Below, piece after piece: positions 27,586 to 35,972 of a stretch of DNA of 64,000 nucleotides; position 1 is the stretch's first letter, and each line of letters opens with the position of its first letter. The translations under genes were made by a program, and so were the position numbers. The DNA is from Sphingomonas sp. QA11 (lineage in GTDB: Bacteria > Pseudomonadota > Alphaproteobacteria > Sphingomonadales > Sphingomonadaceae): positions 3,190,501 to 3,254,500 of the forward strand of contig NZ_CP098774.1 of the NCBI RefSeq assembly GCF_028473665.1. The letters run 5' to 3'. The notes beneath the pieces are model-generated. The model was not told the origin of the DNA, made no database searches, and was given only the letters and a program-made list of their open reading frames with translations.

Positions 27586-27600
27586 TTGACGTTACGTCAA
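27586..27600. promoter_or_regulatory. Perfect palindrome upstream of the TonB receptor gene
   Basis: TTGACGTTACGTCAA is a perfect odd palindrome (7+1+7). It resembles operators of dimeric repressors that control acyl-CoA catabolism, such as LiuR-like MerR or TetR-type regulators, though no such gene is in this window. It lies 65-80 bases before the receptor start. Confidence 0.5.
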
Positions 27601-27720
27601 GCAAAAGACTCGTTTCGAAACAGTACCCGTTTCATGGACGATCCCGCGAAACCCACGCGAAAGCGCCGGATCGGCCAGAACCTATATTCTAACTGGCTGT
27701 ATCTCTCCGCCCGACGCCCA

Positions 27721-27757
27721 CAAAGAAACAGGCGCCGCCCGGGTGGGCGACGCCTGT
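27721..27757 (-). terminator. Intrinsic terminator after the acyl-CoA dehydrogenase pair
   Basis: ACAGGCG and CGCCTGT pair around an inner GCCC/GGGC stem. On the minus strand the hairpin is followed by TTTCTTTG. It lies 22 bases past the stop of the shorter dehydrogenase gene. Confidence 0.65.
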
Positions 27758-27779
27758 CCGGAGCATCAGGATCGAAGGA

Positions 27780-28847
27780 TCAGTAGCCGTTGAGCCGCGC
27801 GAAGCGCTCGCGGTGATAGGCGGCATTGCCCCACATCGTCTCCAGCACCCGCGCCCGCTTGATATAGAAACCCGCATCATGCTCGTCGGTCATGCCGATG
27901 CCGCCGTGGAGCTGGATCATCTCCCTGCTGACCAGATGAAGCGTATCGCCCGCGACCGCCTTGGCCAGGCTCACCGCCTGGTCGACATCCGACCGGTTGG
28001 CGTCGATCGCCTCGAGCGCTCCCTCCACCGCGGACCGCATCAGCTCAAGTTCGGTGAACATCTTCGCCATGCGGTGCTGGAGCGCCTGGAAGGTCGAGAG
28101 CTGCTGCCCGAACTGAACCCGCGTCTTGAGATAGTCGTTGGTGGTCGCGAAGGCCTGCTCAGCCATGCCGAGCATCTCGGCGCAAAGCCCGGCGGTGGCC
28201 CGGTCGATCACCTTTGCCGTCAGGTCGGCACCGCCCAGCTTCTCGGCCCTGGCACCGTCGAACCCGACCTGCGCGTGGCTGCGCGAATCCGCCATGTGCC
28301 GCGCCGAGCGCGACACGCCCTCATCGCCCGAAACGAGGTACAGCCCGTCCACGGCCGCGACGACGAACAGCGTTGCACTGTCGCCTTCGGCAACGAATTC
28401 CTTGGTGCCGCTTACCTTGCCGTCCGTCACGCTGGTCGTGATCCGTGCCGGGTCGTGAACCGGCCCCTCGTCGACGGCCAGCGTGGCGACCACCTCGCCC
28501 GAGGCGATCTTCGGCAACCACTCCGCCCTGGCGGCATCCGATCCGCCCAGCACGATCGCGGTCGCCGCGGCGGCGGTCGACGCAAGCGGCGACGCGGCAA
28601 GGTTGCGCCCGAGCTGTTCGAGCACCAGCCCAAGCGAGAGATAGCCGAATTCCGATCCGCCGAACGCTTCGGGCACCACGATTCCCGCCCAGCCCATCTG
28701 GCTCATCTCGGCCCAGGCGGCAGCGTCATACCCCGCCGCCGGCGCCGCATCCCGCATCCTGCGAAACGCGCCGACCGGGGCCTCGTTGTCAGCCCATTCG
28801 CGCGCCATGTCGCGCAGCATCGTCTGTTCGTCGTTGAGCACAGCCAT
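27780..28847 (-). CDS. Acyl-CoA dehydrogenase, shorter subunit or paralogue
   Basis: A 355-residue flavoprotein of the acyl-CoA dehydrogenase superfamily. The N-terminal helical domain starts AVLNDEQTMLRDMAREW, the middle has GIVVPEAFGGSEFGYL, and the C-terminal helices carry IQLHGGIGMTDEHD, the conserved FAD-contact motif. It catalyses, alone or with a partner, alpha-beta desaturation of an acyl-CoA. It follows a 405-residue paralogue on the same strand after 128 bases. I chose the ATG at the family start because the upstream open frame runs through a repeat. Confidence 0.92.
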   Translation of the reverse strand: MAVLNDEQTMLRDMAREWADNEAPVGAFRRMRDAAPAAGYDAAAWAEMSQMGWAGIVVPEAFGGSEFGYLSLGLVLEQLGRNLAASPLASTAAAATAIVLGGSDAARAEWLPKIASGEVVATLAVDEGPVHDPARITTSVTDGKVSGTKEFVAEGDSATLFVVAAVDGLYLVSGDEGVSRSARHMADSRSHAQVGFDGARAEKLGGADLTAKVIDRATAGLCAEMLGMAEQAFATTNDYLKTRVQFGQQLSTFQALQHRMAKMFTELELMRSAVEGALEAIDANRSDVDQAVSLAKAVAGDTLHLVSREMIQLHGGIGMTDEHDAGFYIKRARVLETMWGNAAYHRERFARLNGY

Positions 28848-28855
28848 TCTAAACT

Positions 28856-28966
28856 CCCTCTCCCCTTGGGGGAGAGGGCCGGGGAGAGGGGCAGTCTCTC
28901 GCGTCCGGCCCGATTGGTGAAATGTCTCGACTGCCCCTCTGCCAATCCCCCTCCCGCAAGGAGGGG
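28856..28966. repeat. Two stem-loops between the acyl-CoA dehydrogenase genes
   Basis: CCCTCTCCCC pairs with GGGGAGAGGG across a 3-base loop (28856-28878), and CCCCTCC pairs with GGAGGGG (28948-28966). These are typical of palindromic intergenic repeats in this kind of genome. They could protect or separate the two mRNA halves. Confidence 0.5.
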
Positions 28967-28975
28967 CCTTGACGA

Positions 28976-30193
28976 CTATTGGTGGTCGAGCATCCCCAGG
29001 ATGCGCTTGGCGATCACGTTGTTCTGGATTTCGGTCGATCCGCCATAGATCGATACTGCCTTGCCCCACAGCCAGGTGCGGGTCTGGGTCAGTTCCGCCT
29101 CGCTGAAGCCCTCGCCTTCCCAGCCGAGTCCGTTCATGCCCATGATCTCGATCGACAGTTCGGCGCGGTCCTGGGTGATGCGCGCGCCGACATTCTTCAT
29201 GATCGACGTCGCGGCCGAAGGCCCCTGGTTCGATTTCGCCTCCAGCGCGGCTCGACGCAGGGTCAGGGCAAAGGCCCTGCTGTCCATCTCATGGCGGACG
29301 ATACGCATGCGCAGGTCGCTGTCGTTCACCCGCCCCTGATCGTCAGTCCCGCGATATTGCTTGGCGAGCGCGCCAATCGAGGTCCCGCCGAACAAGCGGC
29401 TGAGCGATCCGCCACCCGACAGATTCTGCCGCTCGTGCTGGAGCAGCCGCTTGCCGATCGTCCAGCCCTCGCCCTCGCGGCCGACCAGATTGCCCTTGGG
29501 CACCTTCACGTCAGTGAAGAAGGTCTCGCAGAAGGGCGACGCGCCCGAGATCATCTTGATCGGCTTCACTTCGACGCCCGGCGAGGTCATGTCGATCAGC
29601 AGGAAGCTGATGCCCTCATGCTTTTTCGATTTGTCGGTCCGCACCAGCGCGAAGCATTTGTCGGCCCATTGCCCGCCCGAGGTCCAGGTCTTCTGGCCAT
29701 TGACCAGATAGTGATCCCCCTTGTCCTCTGCGAACATCTGAAGGCTGGCCAGATCCGATCCGGCGCCTGGCTCCGAATAGCCCTGGCACCACCGCACCTC
29801 GCCTTTCGCGATCGCGGGGATATGCTCCAGCTTCTGCGCTTCGCTGCCATATTCCAGCAGGGTCGGGCCAAACATCATGATGCCCATGCCGCCGATCGGA
29901 TTCCAGGCACCGATCCGTGCCATTTCCTCGCCCAGCACACGCGCCTGCCCCCGGTCCAGCCCACCCCCGCCATAGGCAGCCGGCCAGGTCGGCACGCCCC
30001 ACCCCTTTTCGCCAAACGCCTTTTTCCAGGCGGCCTCGTCGTCCGACAGGGCGGTCGGCCCTTCGACCGTCGCCATCGGGTTTTCCTTGCCCTTCAGCGA
30101 TGGCGGGAAATGCGCATCGAGCCACGCGCGCGCCTCCTTGCGGAAGGCGTCGAGCGGGCTGACGCTTGCGTCGAGGTCGGCGGCGGTCGCCAT
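28976..30193 (-). CDS. Acyl-CoA dehydrogenase, longer subunit or paralogue
   Basis: A 405-residue acyl-CoA dehydrogenase. It has GWGVPTWPAAYGGGG near the N-terminus, VRWCQGYSEPGAGSDLA and GQKTWTSGGQWAD in the flavin-binding beta domain, and ends with SIYGGSTEIQNNVIAKRILG. Two adjacent dehydrogenase genes of unequal length on one strand recall heteromeric enzymes of steroid side-chain degradation, but independent homomers are equally possible. The start is the ATG before ATAADLD; the frame is open far upstream without coding character. Confidence 0.93.
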   Translation of the reverse strand: MATAADLDASVSPLDAFRKEARAWLDAHFPPSLKGKENPMATVEGPTALSDDEAAWKKAFGEKGWGVPTWPAAYGGGGLDRGQARVLGEEMARIGAWNPIGGMGIMMFGPTLLEYGSEAQKLEHIPAIAKGEVRWCQGYSEPGAGSDLASLQMFAEDKGDHYLVNGQKTWTSGGQWADKCFALVRTDKSKKHEGISFLLIDMTSPGVEVKPIKMISGASPFCETFFTDVKVPKGNLVGREGEGWTIGKRLLQHERQNLSGGGSLSRLFGGTSIGALAKQYRGTDDQGRVNDSDLRMRIVRHEMDSRAFALTLRRAALEAKSNQGPSAATSIMKNVGARITQDRAELSIEIMGMNGLGWEGEGFSEAELTQTRTWLWGKAVSIYGGSTEIQNNVIAKRILGMLDHQ

Positions 30194-30407
30194 ATATGCT
30201 CTCCTTCGAAACCGAATCTGAATTTCGGGTATGGTCGAGCATGTGGCACAGATCGCAAGGCAAGCAAAGCGGGTAACGCCGCCCATGAGGCCGGACGCAC
30301 TGCGCCGCGCACGGCCCTTGCAGGCCGGCGCGGTCGCACCGTGAATACCGCGGGGATACCACGGACGGCTCAGGCTCCTCGGGGGCGGCACCTGAACCGC
30401 GGGGAGA

Positions 30408-31217
30408 TTATTTCAGCAGCGAGAGCACGCCTTGCTGGCTCTGGTTCGCCTGGGCGAGCAGCGCCGTCGATGCCTGGCTCAGGATCTGGGCCTTGGCGAG
30501 CGCGATCGTCTCGGTCGAGAAGTCGACATCCTCGATCCGGCTGCGCGCGTCGGTCAGGTTGCTGACATTGCTGGTCAGGCTGCTCACGACCGATTCAAGG
30601 CGGCTCTGGCCTGCGCCGATCGACGAGCGGGTCGTGTTGACCGACAGCAAGGCGGCATCCAGGGAATCGAGCGCGCTCTTGGCGCCGGTGACAGTGGAAA
30701 TGTCGATGCTGCCGACACTGGAGAGGTTCAGCGCGGTGATCTTCAGCGCGACCTGGTCGGCCGAACCCGAACCGGTCTGGATGTTCACCGTGACGTCGCT
30801 CGCGCCGAACAGGGTAACGCCGTTGAAGTTGGTCTTCGACGTGATGTCCGAAAGTTGCGCCGCCAGCTCCTTGACTTCGACCTGCAGGTTCTTGCGGTCG
30901 TCGTCGGAATAGGTACCCGACGAGGACTGGACCGACAGTTCGCGGACGCGCTGCAGGATGTTGGTGACTTCACCCAGCGCGCCGTCGGCGGTCTGCGCAA
31001 GCGAAATGCCGTCGTTCGCGTTGCGGATCGCCTGGGTCTGGCCCTTGATCTGCGAGGTGAGCGAGGAAGCGATGGCGGACCCCGCCGCGTCGTCCTTCGC
31101 GCTGTTGATGCGCTTGCCGGTCGACAGGCGCTCGATGCTGGTCTGCAGCGCCTTCGACGCCGCGTTCGACGCGTTGGTCGCGCGCAGCGCGGCAACGTTG
31201 GTTCCGATAACAGTCAT
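30408..31217 (-). CDS. Flagellin
   Basis: A 269-residue flagellin with only the conserved D0/D1 ends and a short middle. The N-terminus holds TNASNAASKALQTSIERLSTG and RINSAKDDAAGSAIA, the C-terminus ARSRIEDVDFSTETIALAKA and QILSQASTALLAQANQSQQG. It would be exported by the flagellar type III system and polymerise into the filament. No other flagellar, chemotaxis or export gene lies in the window, so it is an isolated copy. No clear sigma-28 or sigma-54 promoter was found upstream. Confidence 0.95.
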   Translation of the reverse strand: MTVIGTNVAALRATNASNAASKALQTSIERLSTGKRINSAKDDAAGSAIASSLTSQIKGQTQAIRNANDGISLAQTADGALGEVTNILQRVRELSVQSSSGTYSDDDRKNLQVEVKELAAQLSDITSKTNFNGVTLFGASDVTVNIQTGSGSADQVALKITALNLSSVGSIDISTVTGAKSALDSLDAALLSVNTTRSSIGAGQSRLESVVSSLTSNVSNLTDARSRIEDVDFSTETIALAKAQILSQASTALLAQANQSQQGVLSLLK

Positions 31218-31257
31218 ATTCAGTCTCCGGACGTCCTCCCGCCGCCCCCAAAGCGAT

Positions 31258-31267
31258 GGTTCGAACC
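31258..31267. promoter_or_regulatory. Palindrome in the flagellin leader
   Basis: GGTTCGAACC, a perfect 10-bp palindrome, lies 41 bases before the flagellin ATG. Its role is unknown; it could be a regulator site or an mRNA structure. The rest of the 253-bp divergent gap shows no convincing promoter. Confidence 0.3.
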
Positions 31268-31470
31268 GTCCAACAGGAGAACGGCAGAGTAAATGCAGGA
31301 TTAAGCAGTTTTTTCAATCGCCGCGAAATGATCCGGAAAACTGCGGGTTCCGGAGACAATTGTCCTCTTGTCCTTCGGCGCGACCTTGGGCATGTTCGGC
31401 GAATGTTCCGCCGGCGCCCGCGCCGTCAACAACGATACGTCGTGGCACGCGAACGATCCCGGGGGAGTGA

Positions 31471-32688
31471 ATGCGTTTCGAACATCGAGCCGTACCGATC
31501 GTCCTTGCCGCGGTGCTGATCGACACGATCGGCTTCGGCATCGTCATGCCGGTCTTCCCGCATCTGATCACCAGCATCGGCCATGTCGATCTCGAACAGG
31601 CGACGCGGATCGCCGGCTATATGCTGGTCGTGTTCGCGCTGACTCAGTTCTTCGCCGGCCCGGTGCTGGGCAACCTCAGCGACCGGTTCGGCCGGCGACC
31701 CGTGCTCATCGCCTCGATGCTGGCGTTCGGCATGGATTACGCGCTGATGGCCTGGGCGCCGACGCTTGCCTGGCTGTTCCTCGGCCGCGCGATCGCCGGT
31801 ATCGCGGGCGCGGTCTATAGCCCGGCCAGCTCGGTGCTGGCCGACGTTACCCCGCCCGAGAAGCGCAGCGGCGTATTCGGGCTGATCGGCGCGGCGTTCG
31901 GTATAGGTTTCATCATCGGCCCGGCGATCGGCGGCCTGCTCGCCGATTTCGGCCCCCGCGCGCCCTTCGTCGCGGCGGCGATCCTCGCGCTCGCCAATGC
32001 GACCGTGATGATCGTCGCGATGCCCGAAACGCTGGCGCCGGCGAACCGGCGCCCATTCAGGCTGCGCGATGCCCATATCGTCGGGGCTTTCCGCCCGTTG
32101 TTCCATGCCGGCAATGCGGCGCCCCTGCTTGCCGCCTGGTTCGTCTGGCAACTGGCGCACATGGTCTATCCCTCGACCTGGGCGTTCTGGGCCGCGATCC
32201 GGTTCAATTGGAATGCGAAGGCGATCGGCTGGTCGCTCGCCTTTGTCGGGCTGGTGATGGCGCTGGTTCAGGGCGGCCTGACCGGGAAGATCATTGCCCG
32301 GGTCGGCGAACGGTGGGCGCTCGTCATCGGGCTTGTCTCGGCCGGCATCGCCTTCCTCGCCTTCGCCTTCATCACGCAAAGCTGGCAGGCCTATGCCCTG
32401 TTCCTGGTGAGCGCGCTGTCCGGCATGATCTTTCCGGCGATGAACGGCCTGCTCTCGCGCATGGTCGACGCCTCACACCAGGGCGCGCTGCAAGGCGGGA
32501 TCGGCAGCATGGGCAGCGTCTCCTCGATCCTCGGACCGTTGCTGCTCACCCAGGCGCTGGCGACGGGCGTCGACCATGGCTTCCCGGGCGCCGCCTTCCT
32601 GCTGGCGGGGATACTCGCCTTCGCCTCGCTCGGCATCATCGTCTGGAAAGTGCTGGACCGCGTTCCGCCGCCCAAGCCGACGGCCTAG
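31471..32688 (+). CDS. MFS efflux transporter, TetA-like (TCR/Tet) family
   Basis: A 405-residue, 12-helix drug/proton antiporter-type protein. Helix 1 has DTIGFGIVMPVFP, the signature loop is GNLSDRFGRRPVL, and helix 5 carries GAAFGIGFIIGPAIGG, the drug-export motif C. This layout matches the TCR/Tet family, but many members export unknown compounds, so tetracycline resistance should not be assumed. It is divergent from the flagellin gene. A perfect 7-bp GC hairpin follows the stop. Confidence 0.88.
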   Translation: MRFEHRAVPIVLAAVLIDTIGFGIVMPVFPHLITSIGHVDLEQATRIAGYMLVVFALTQFFAGPVLGNLSDRFGRRPVLIASMLAFGMDYALMAWAPTLAWLFLGRAIAGIAGAVYSPASSVLADVTPPEKRSGVFGLIGAAFGIGFIIGPAIGGLLADFGPRAPFVAAAILALANATVMIVAMPETLAPANRRPFRLRDAHIVGAFRPLFHAGNAAPLLAAWFVWQLAHMVYPSTWAFWAAIRFNWNAKAIGWSLAFVGLVMALVQGGLTGKIIARVGERWALVIGLVSAGIAFLAFAFITQSWQAYALFLVSALSGMIFPAMNGLLSRMVDASHQGALQGGIGSMGSVSSILGPLLLTQALATGVDHGFPGAAFLLAGILAFASLGIIVWKVLDRVPPPKPTA

Positions 32689-32691
32689 AAC

Positions 32692-32710
32692 GCCGGGCGT
32701 TCTGCCCGGC
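32692..32710 (+). terminator. Stem-loop after the TetA-like gene
   Basis: GCCGGGC, loop GTTCT, GCCCGGC, starting just after the stop. There is no T tract, so termination would depend on stem strength or on Rho. Confidence 0.45.
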
Positions 32711-32918
32711 ACGAACGGAAACAGACGGTACCGACTTCATGTGCGCCGCGCTGGAATTTACCCCGATCGGGCGAGGCCATCGATCGATTCCGGCATGCCG
32801 GGGCACCGGGCAAGCGTCCGGATTGGATCGATCTCTCCCGCCCGATCGATTGACCCCGTGCCCGTTCGCTCACTACCCTTGAGGATAGACGACCATATCG
32901 GTCAGGGGGAGCGGGACC

Positions 32919-33470
32919 ATGGCCAGGATCATGTTCACACGGCATGCCGAAAAGCCCTTCGGGACGACCGCCGGCGTCGGCCTGGACGGCACGGCCAATC
33001 CGGACGATCTGATCGTGCTCGGCTGGCAGCGCGCGGGCGCATTGGTGCGATTCTTCGCGCCGCACGATCCGGCCAGCCTGTCGCCTGGCATCGCAACGCC
33101 GACCGCGATCTTCGCCTCGGACGCCGCCAGTCCCGGTGCCAGCCTTCGCCCGCAGCACACCGTGCTCCCGCTGTCCCAGGAACTGGGGATCACCATCGAC
33201 ACGAGCATCGCCAAGAAGGACAAGAAGGCGCTCGCCGCGGCCGCCATCGCCGCGGCGGCGGCTGGCCCGGTGCTGGTGGCATGGCAGCATGACGTCATTC
33301 CCGACCTGGTCGATCATGTCGCCGGATCGAAGATCGCGCCCAGGCCCTGGCCGGGCGACCGCTTCGACATGGTCTGGGTGCTCGACCAGGCGCCGGGCGC
33401 CACGACCTGGACCTTCTCGCAGGTTCCGCAGTTGCTGCTTGCCGGGGACAGCGCTCAGCCGATTACCTGA
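32919..33470 (+). CDS. Histidine-phosphatase-superfamily protein
   Basis: A 183-residue protein whose N-terminus FTRHAEKP matches the catalytic RHxE/RHG motif of the branch-1 histidine phosphatases, with H9 as phospho-acceptor. A second histidine in LVAWQHDVIPDL, near residue 124, fits the proton-donor side of the active site. The alanine-rich helix before it is normal in this group. Substrates vary widely (sugar phosphates, nucleotides, phosphoproteins) and cannot be inferred here. It stands alone. Confidence 0.75.
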   Translation: MARIMFTRHAEKPFGTTAGVGLDGTANPDDLIVLGWQRAGALVRFFAPHDPASLSPGIATPTAIFASDAASPGASLRPQHTVLPLSQELGITIDTSIAKKDKKALAAAAIAAAAAGPVLVAWQHDVIPDLVDHVAGSKIAPRPWPGDRFDMVWVLDQAPGATTWTFSQVPQLLLAGDSAQPIT

Positions 33471-33567
33471 TGATCCAGCGGACGTTGAAGCGTTGACCCG
33501 GCATCCACCGGCGGCAGGAACCGAAGTCTCCCGGTAGAATACCGATCGGCCCTGGCCCGCTCATCCG

Positions 33568-33900
33568 CTAGAGTAGCGCGAACCCCAGCGCGGTGTTGAC
33601 CGCGCCGCATACCGTCGCCAGCCCTGCATTGATCGCCTGCTCGGCGGTCAGGATGCCGATCCCCTTCACGGCCAGCAGCATGGTGCGGGATGTGTTCTTC
33701 TGGATATCAAGCTTCAGCCGCGCTTCCTCCGCGTCGATGACGCCCGATGCGTAGAGCTCGCCGATCTGGCGGATCGAGATGGCGATCTTCTCCGCCTCGT
33801 TCTTCGCATAGATCTCGGCGGTCTTGCCGCCGCTCACCAGCACTCCGGTCATCGCGCCGGCAATCTCCCCGGTCAGCGCGCTTACATCGATCTGCGCCAT
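33568..33900 (-). CDS. Small hypothetical protein coupled to a lipoprotein gene
   Basis: A 110-residue protein of unknown function. The first part is amphipathic helix (TAEIYAKNEAEKIAISIRQI, then YASGVIDAEEARLKLDI), and the C-terminal third is hydrophobic (MLLAVKGIGILTAEQAINAG, then AVNTALGFALL) and may be membrane-associated. Its ATG shares one base with the TGA of the upstream lipoprotein gene, so the two are translated together and probably work together. Confidence 0.65.
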   Translation of the reverse strand: MAQIDVSALTGEIAGAMTGVLVSGGKTAEIYAKNEAEKIAISIRQIGELYASGVIDAEEARLKLDIQKNTSRTMLLAVKGIGILTAEQAINAGLATVCGAVNTALGFALL

Positions 33901-34385
33901 CAATTGCCCCCCAGCGGCACGCCGCGTTGCTTGGCCTGTTCGAGCATCAGGATCGCGCCGGTCGATTGCGCCAGCCCGTTGAAGTCGGGCTCCATGATCT
34001 GGGCGCTCATGCACTGCTCGGGGCCCTGTCGCGTCTCCTCCCGCCTCTTATGCTGCGCCTCGAGCGCGCTGAGGCTGCTGTCGAGCAGGCCGACCATCTC
34101 GATCGTCTGCGCGTTCTTCGCGAACACGCCGACATGGACGCGCAGATCTTCGATATCGGCATGCGCCTTCTGGTAGAATCCGGTCTGGCGCGAATAGACG
34201 CAGTCGGGCGTGCCGTAGCTGTAGAGCAAGGCCTGGCGCTCCGCGGAGAAGCTGCTCTGCAAGGCCGAGACCATCTGCTCGGTCTTGCTGTCATAAGGCG
34301 CCATCAGGGTCACGGTGCAGGCGCCGAGCAGCAGCGCGGCCATGCTCGCCGCGACAGTGCCGGCAATATGGCGGCCATGAAGCAT
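33900..34385 (-). CDS. Lipoprotein of unknown function
   Basis: A 161-residue precursor with a lipoprotein signal ending in LLLGAC (C23), so it is anchored in a membrane facing the periplasm. The mature part is helical, with two further cysteines in GTPDCVYSRQ and GPEQCMSAQ, and may form a coiled coil around HVGVFAKNAQTIEMVGLLDS. I recognise no family. It overlaps the start of the 110-residue partner gene. The start is the ATG before LHGRHIAG; the open frame upstream looks random. Confidence 0.7.
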   Translation of the reverse strand: MLHGRHIAGTVAASMAALLLGACTVTLMAPYDSKTEQMVSALQSSFSAERQALLYSYGTPDCVYSRQTGFYQKAHADIEDLRVHVGVFAKNAQTIEMVGLLDSSLSALEAQHKRREETRQGPEQCMSAQIMEPDFNGLAQSTGAILMLEQAKQRGVPLGGN

Positions 34386-34485
34386 GAAGCGCCCTCCCCC
34401 GAAGATACCCTGCCGCGACTTTATGACGCTCCTGTCGCCCTGTCGATCCAGGCTATAGCCGATCAGGTGCCAATCAGCCGCGCCG

Positions 34486-35292
34486 TCACAGTTCCTTCCC
34501 GGGTCGGCGCGACAACCCGACATCGAGATGCGCGCCGGCATCGAGCAGCATTGTCTCGCCGGTCATCACCCGGTTGTCCGGATCGAGCAGCATCACGACC
34601 GGCCCGGCGATATCGTCGGCGCCGGCCGCCATCGCCATCGGTGTCTGCGCGGCGATGCGCGCGTTGAGCGCGGCGAAACCGGCCTCGCCCAGCCTCTTCT
34701 CGAACCAGCCGGTCCCGACATAGCCCGGCGCCACCGCATTGACCCGGATCGCCGGCGCCAGCGCGCGGGCAAGGCTCTTCGTCATCGTGACGAGCGCGCC
34801 CTTGGACGCGGCATAGGCGACCGACGATCCGTTGCCGAACACACCCGCCACCGAGGCGATGTTGACCACCGCGCCGATTCCGTTTTCGCGCATCGCCGGG
34901 GTGCAGGCGCGGATCATCTGGAAAGGCGCGATCGTGTTCAGTCGATAGATGTCGATGAAGTCGTCGGCCGACAGCGCGTCCAGATCCTCGTGATTGGCGA
35001 ATTTGGTCCGCCCGGCATTGTTGACCAGGAAATCGATCCGCCCGAACGCCTCGACCGCTGCCGCGGCGAGCGACCGGCAGGCTGAATCCTCGGCAATATC
35101 GGCCTGCACCGCGATCGCGCCGTCCACCGCCGAGGCGAGCGCTTCGGCCTCGTCCCGGCTGCTCGCATAGTTGATCACGCAGCGCACGCCCCGCGCCGCC
35201 AGGCGCCGCACCACCGCCGCGCCGATCCCGGTCCCGCCGCCCGTGACGATCGCAACCGCGCCCTTCATGCCATCGCTCATGACGCCGCTCAT
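34486..35292 (-). CDS. SDR-family oxidoreductase
   Basis: A 268-residue classical short-chain dehydrogenase/reductase. The cofactor motif is VTGGGTGIG, the structural motif NNAG, and the active site SVAYAASKG (YxxxK). Catalytic Ser lies in NIASVAGV. It oxidises or reduces an alcohol/ketone, possibly a 3-hydroxyacyl-CoA. Its ATG overlaps the TGA of the GST gene (ATGA), showing a tightly coupled pair. A second ATG four codons in is also possible. Confidence 0.9.
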   Translation of the reverse strand: MSGVMSDGMKGAVAIVTGGGTGIGAAVVRRLAARGVRCVINYASSRDEAEALASAVDGAIAVQADIAEDSACRSLAAAAVEAFGRIDFLVNNAGRTKFANHEDLDALSADDFIDIYRLNTIAPFQMIRACTPAMRENGIGAVVNIASVAGVFGNGSSVAYAASKGALVTMTKSLARALAPAIRVNAVAPGYVGTGWFEKRLGEAGFAALNARIAAQTPMAMAAGADDIAGPVVMLLDPDNRVMTGETMLLDAGAHLDVGLSRRPGKEL

Positions 35293-35903
35293 GCCTGGGC
35301 ACTCGGTCGGGCGGAGACACGGTCGTGCCACGCGCGCAGATGTTCCTGCTCCTCGGGAATCGCGATCCCCACGAATCCAGCGAAATCGATGATCGACAGC
35401 AGCACGATATCGGCCATCGAATAGCTCTTCCCGTCCAGATACTCCCGGTCGGCGAGCGCCCGGTCGAACTCCCGCATCGCGCCGGTCACTCGTGGCCGCT
35501 GGCTCTCCCCGAACTCGGTATATTGCGGCTTCACCACGCGCGCGGTGAAGGGATGGGTGTGGACCCAGACCATCGCCAGCGGCACCATCAGGCGCAGCTC
35601 CGCTCGCCGCATCCACATATCGACCTCGGCGATACCGCGCGGCCCCGTGCCGAACATCGGCGGTTCGGGATGCATCGCCTCGAACAGGCGGCAGATCGAC
35701 ACGCTTTCGGTCAGCACGCCGCCATCGTCGAGCTTCAGCGCCGGAATCTGCCCCAGCGGATTCACTTCGAGGAAAGCCGCTCCCTTATGCTCCCCCGCGA
35801 CGATCGAGAGCGTCTCGCTGGGCACGCTCAGTCCCTTTTCGGCGAGATAGATGCGTACACGGCGCGGATTGGGCGCCGGATTCACCGCGTCGTAGAACAG
35901 CAT
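35289..35903 (-). CDS. Glutathione S-transferase
   Basis: A 204-residue GST with both domains intact. The N-terminal thioredoxin fold has NPAPNPRRVRIYLAEKGL, the cis-Pro loop GQIPALKLDDGGVLTESVSI and the glutathione-binding Glu-Ser. The C-terminal helices include YLDGKSYSMADIVLLSIIDF. It should conjugate or reduce electrophiles in the cytoplasm. It is the first gene of a coupled GST-SDR operon, and divergent from the acyl-CoA ligase gene 69 bases away. Confidence 0.92.
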   Translation of the reverse strand: MLFYDAVNPAPNPRRVRIYLAEKGLSVPSETLSIVAGEHKGAAFLEVNPLGQIPALKLDDGGVLTESVSICRLFEAMHPEPPMFGTGPRGIAEVDMWMRRAELRLMVPLAMVWVHTHPFTARVVKPQYTEFGESQRPRVTGAMREFDRALADREYLDGKSYSMADIVLLSIIDFAGFVGIAIPEEQEHLRAWHDRVSARPSAQA

Positions 35904-35972
35904 CGGCAACCCTCTCCATTTTTTAGAAGATTGCGTATGGCATTTGCCGCGCGCCTCGCATAGCGGCGTATC

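Noticed and set aside
31471..32688. Tetracycline-resistance determinant
   Set aside because: The protein belongs to the TCR/Tet transporter family, but nothing beyond family motifs points to tetracycline and no TetR gene is adjacent.
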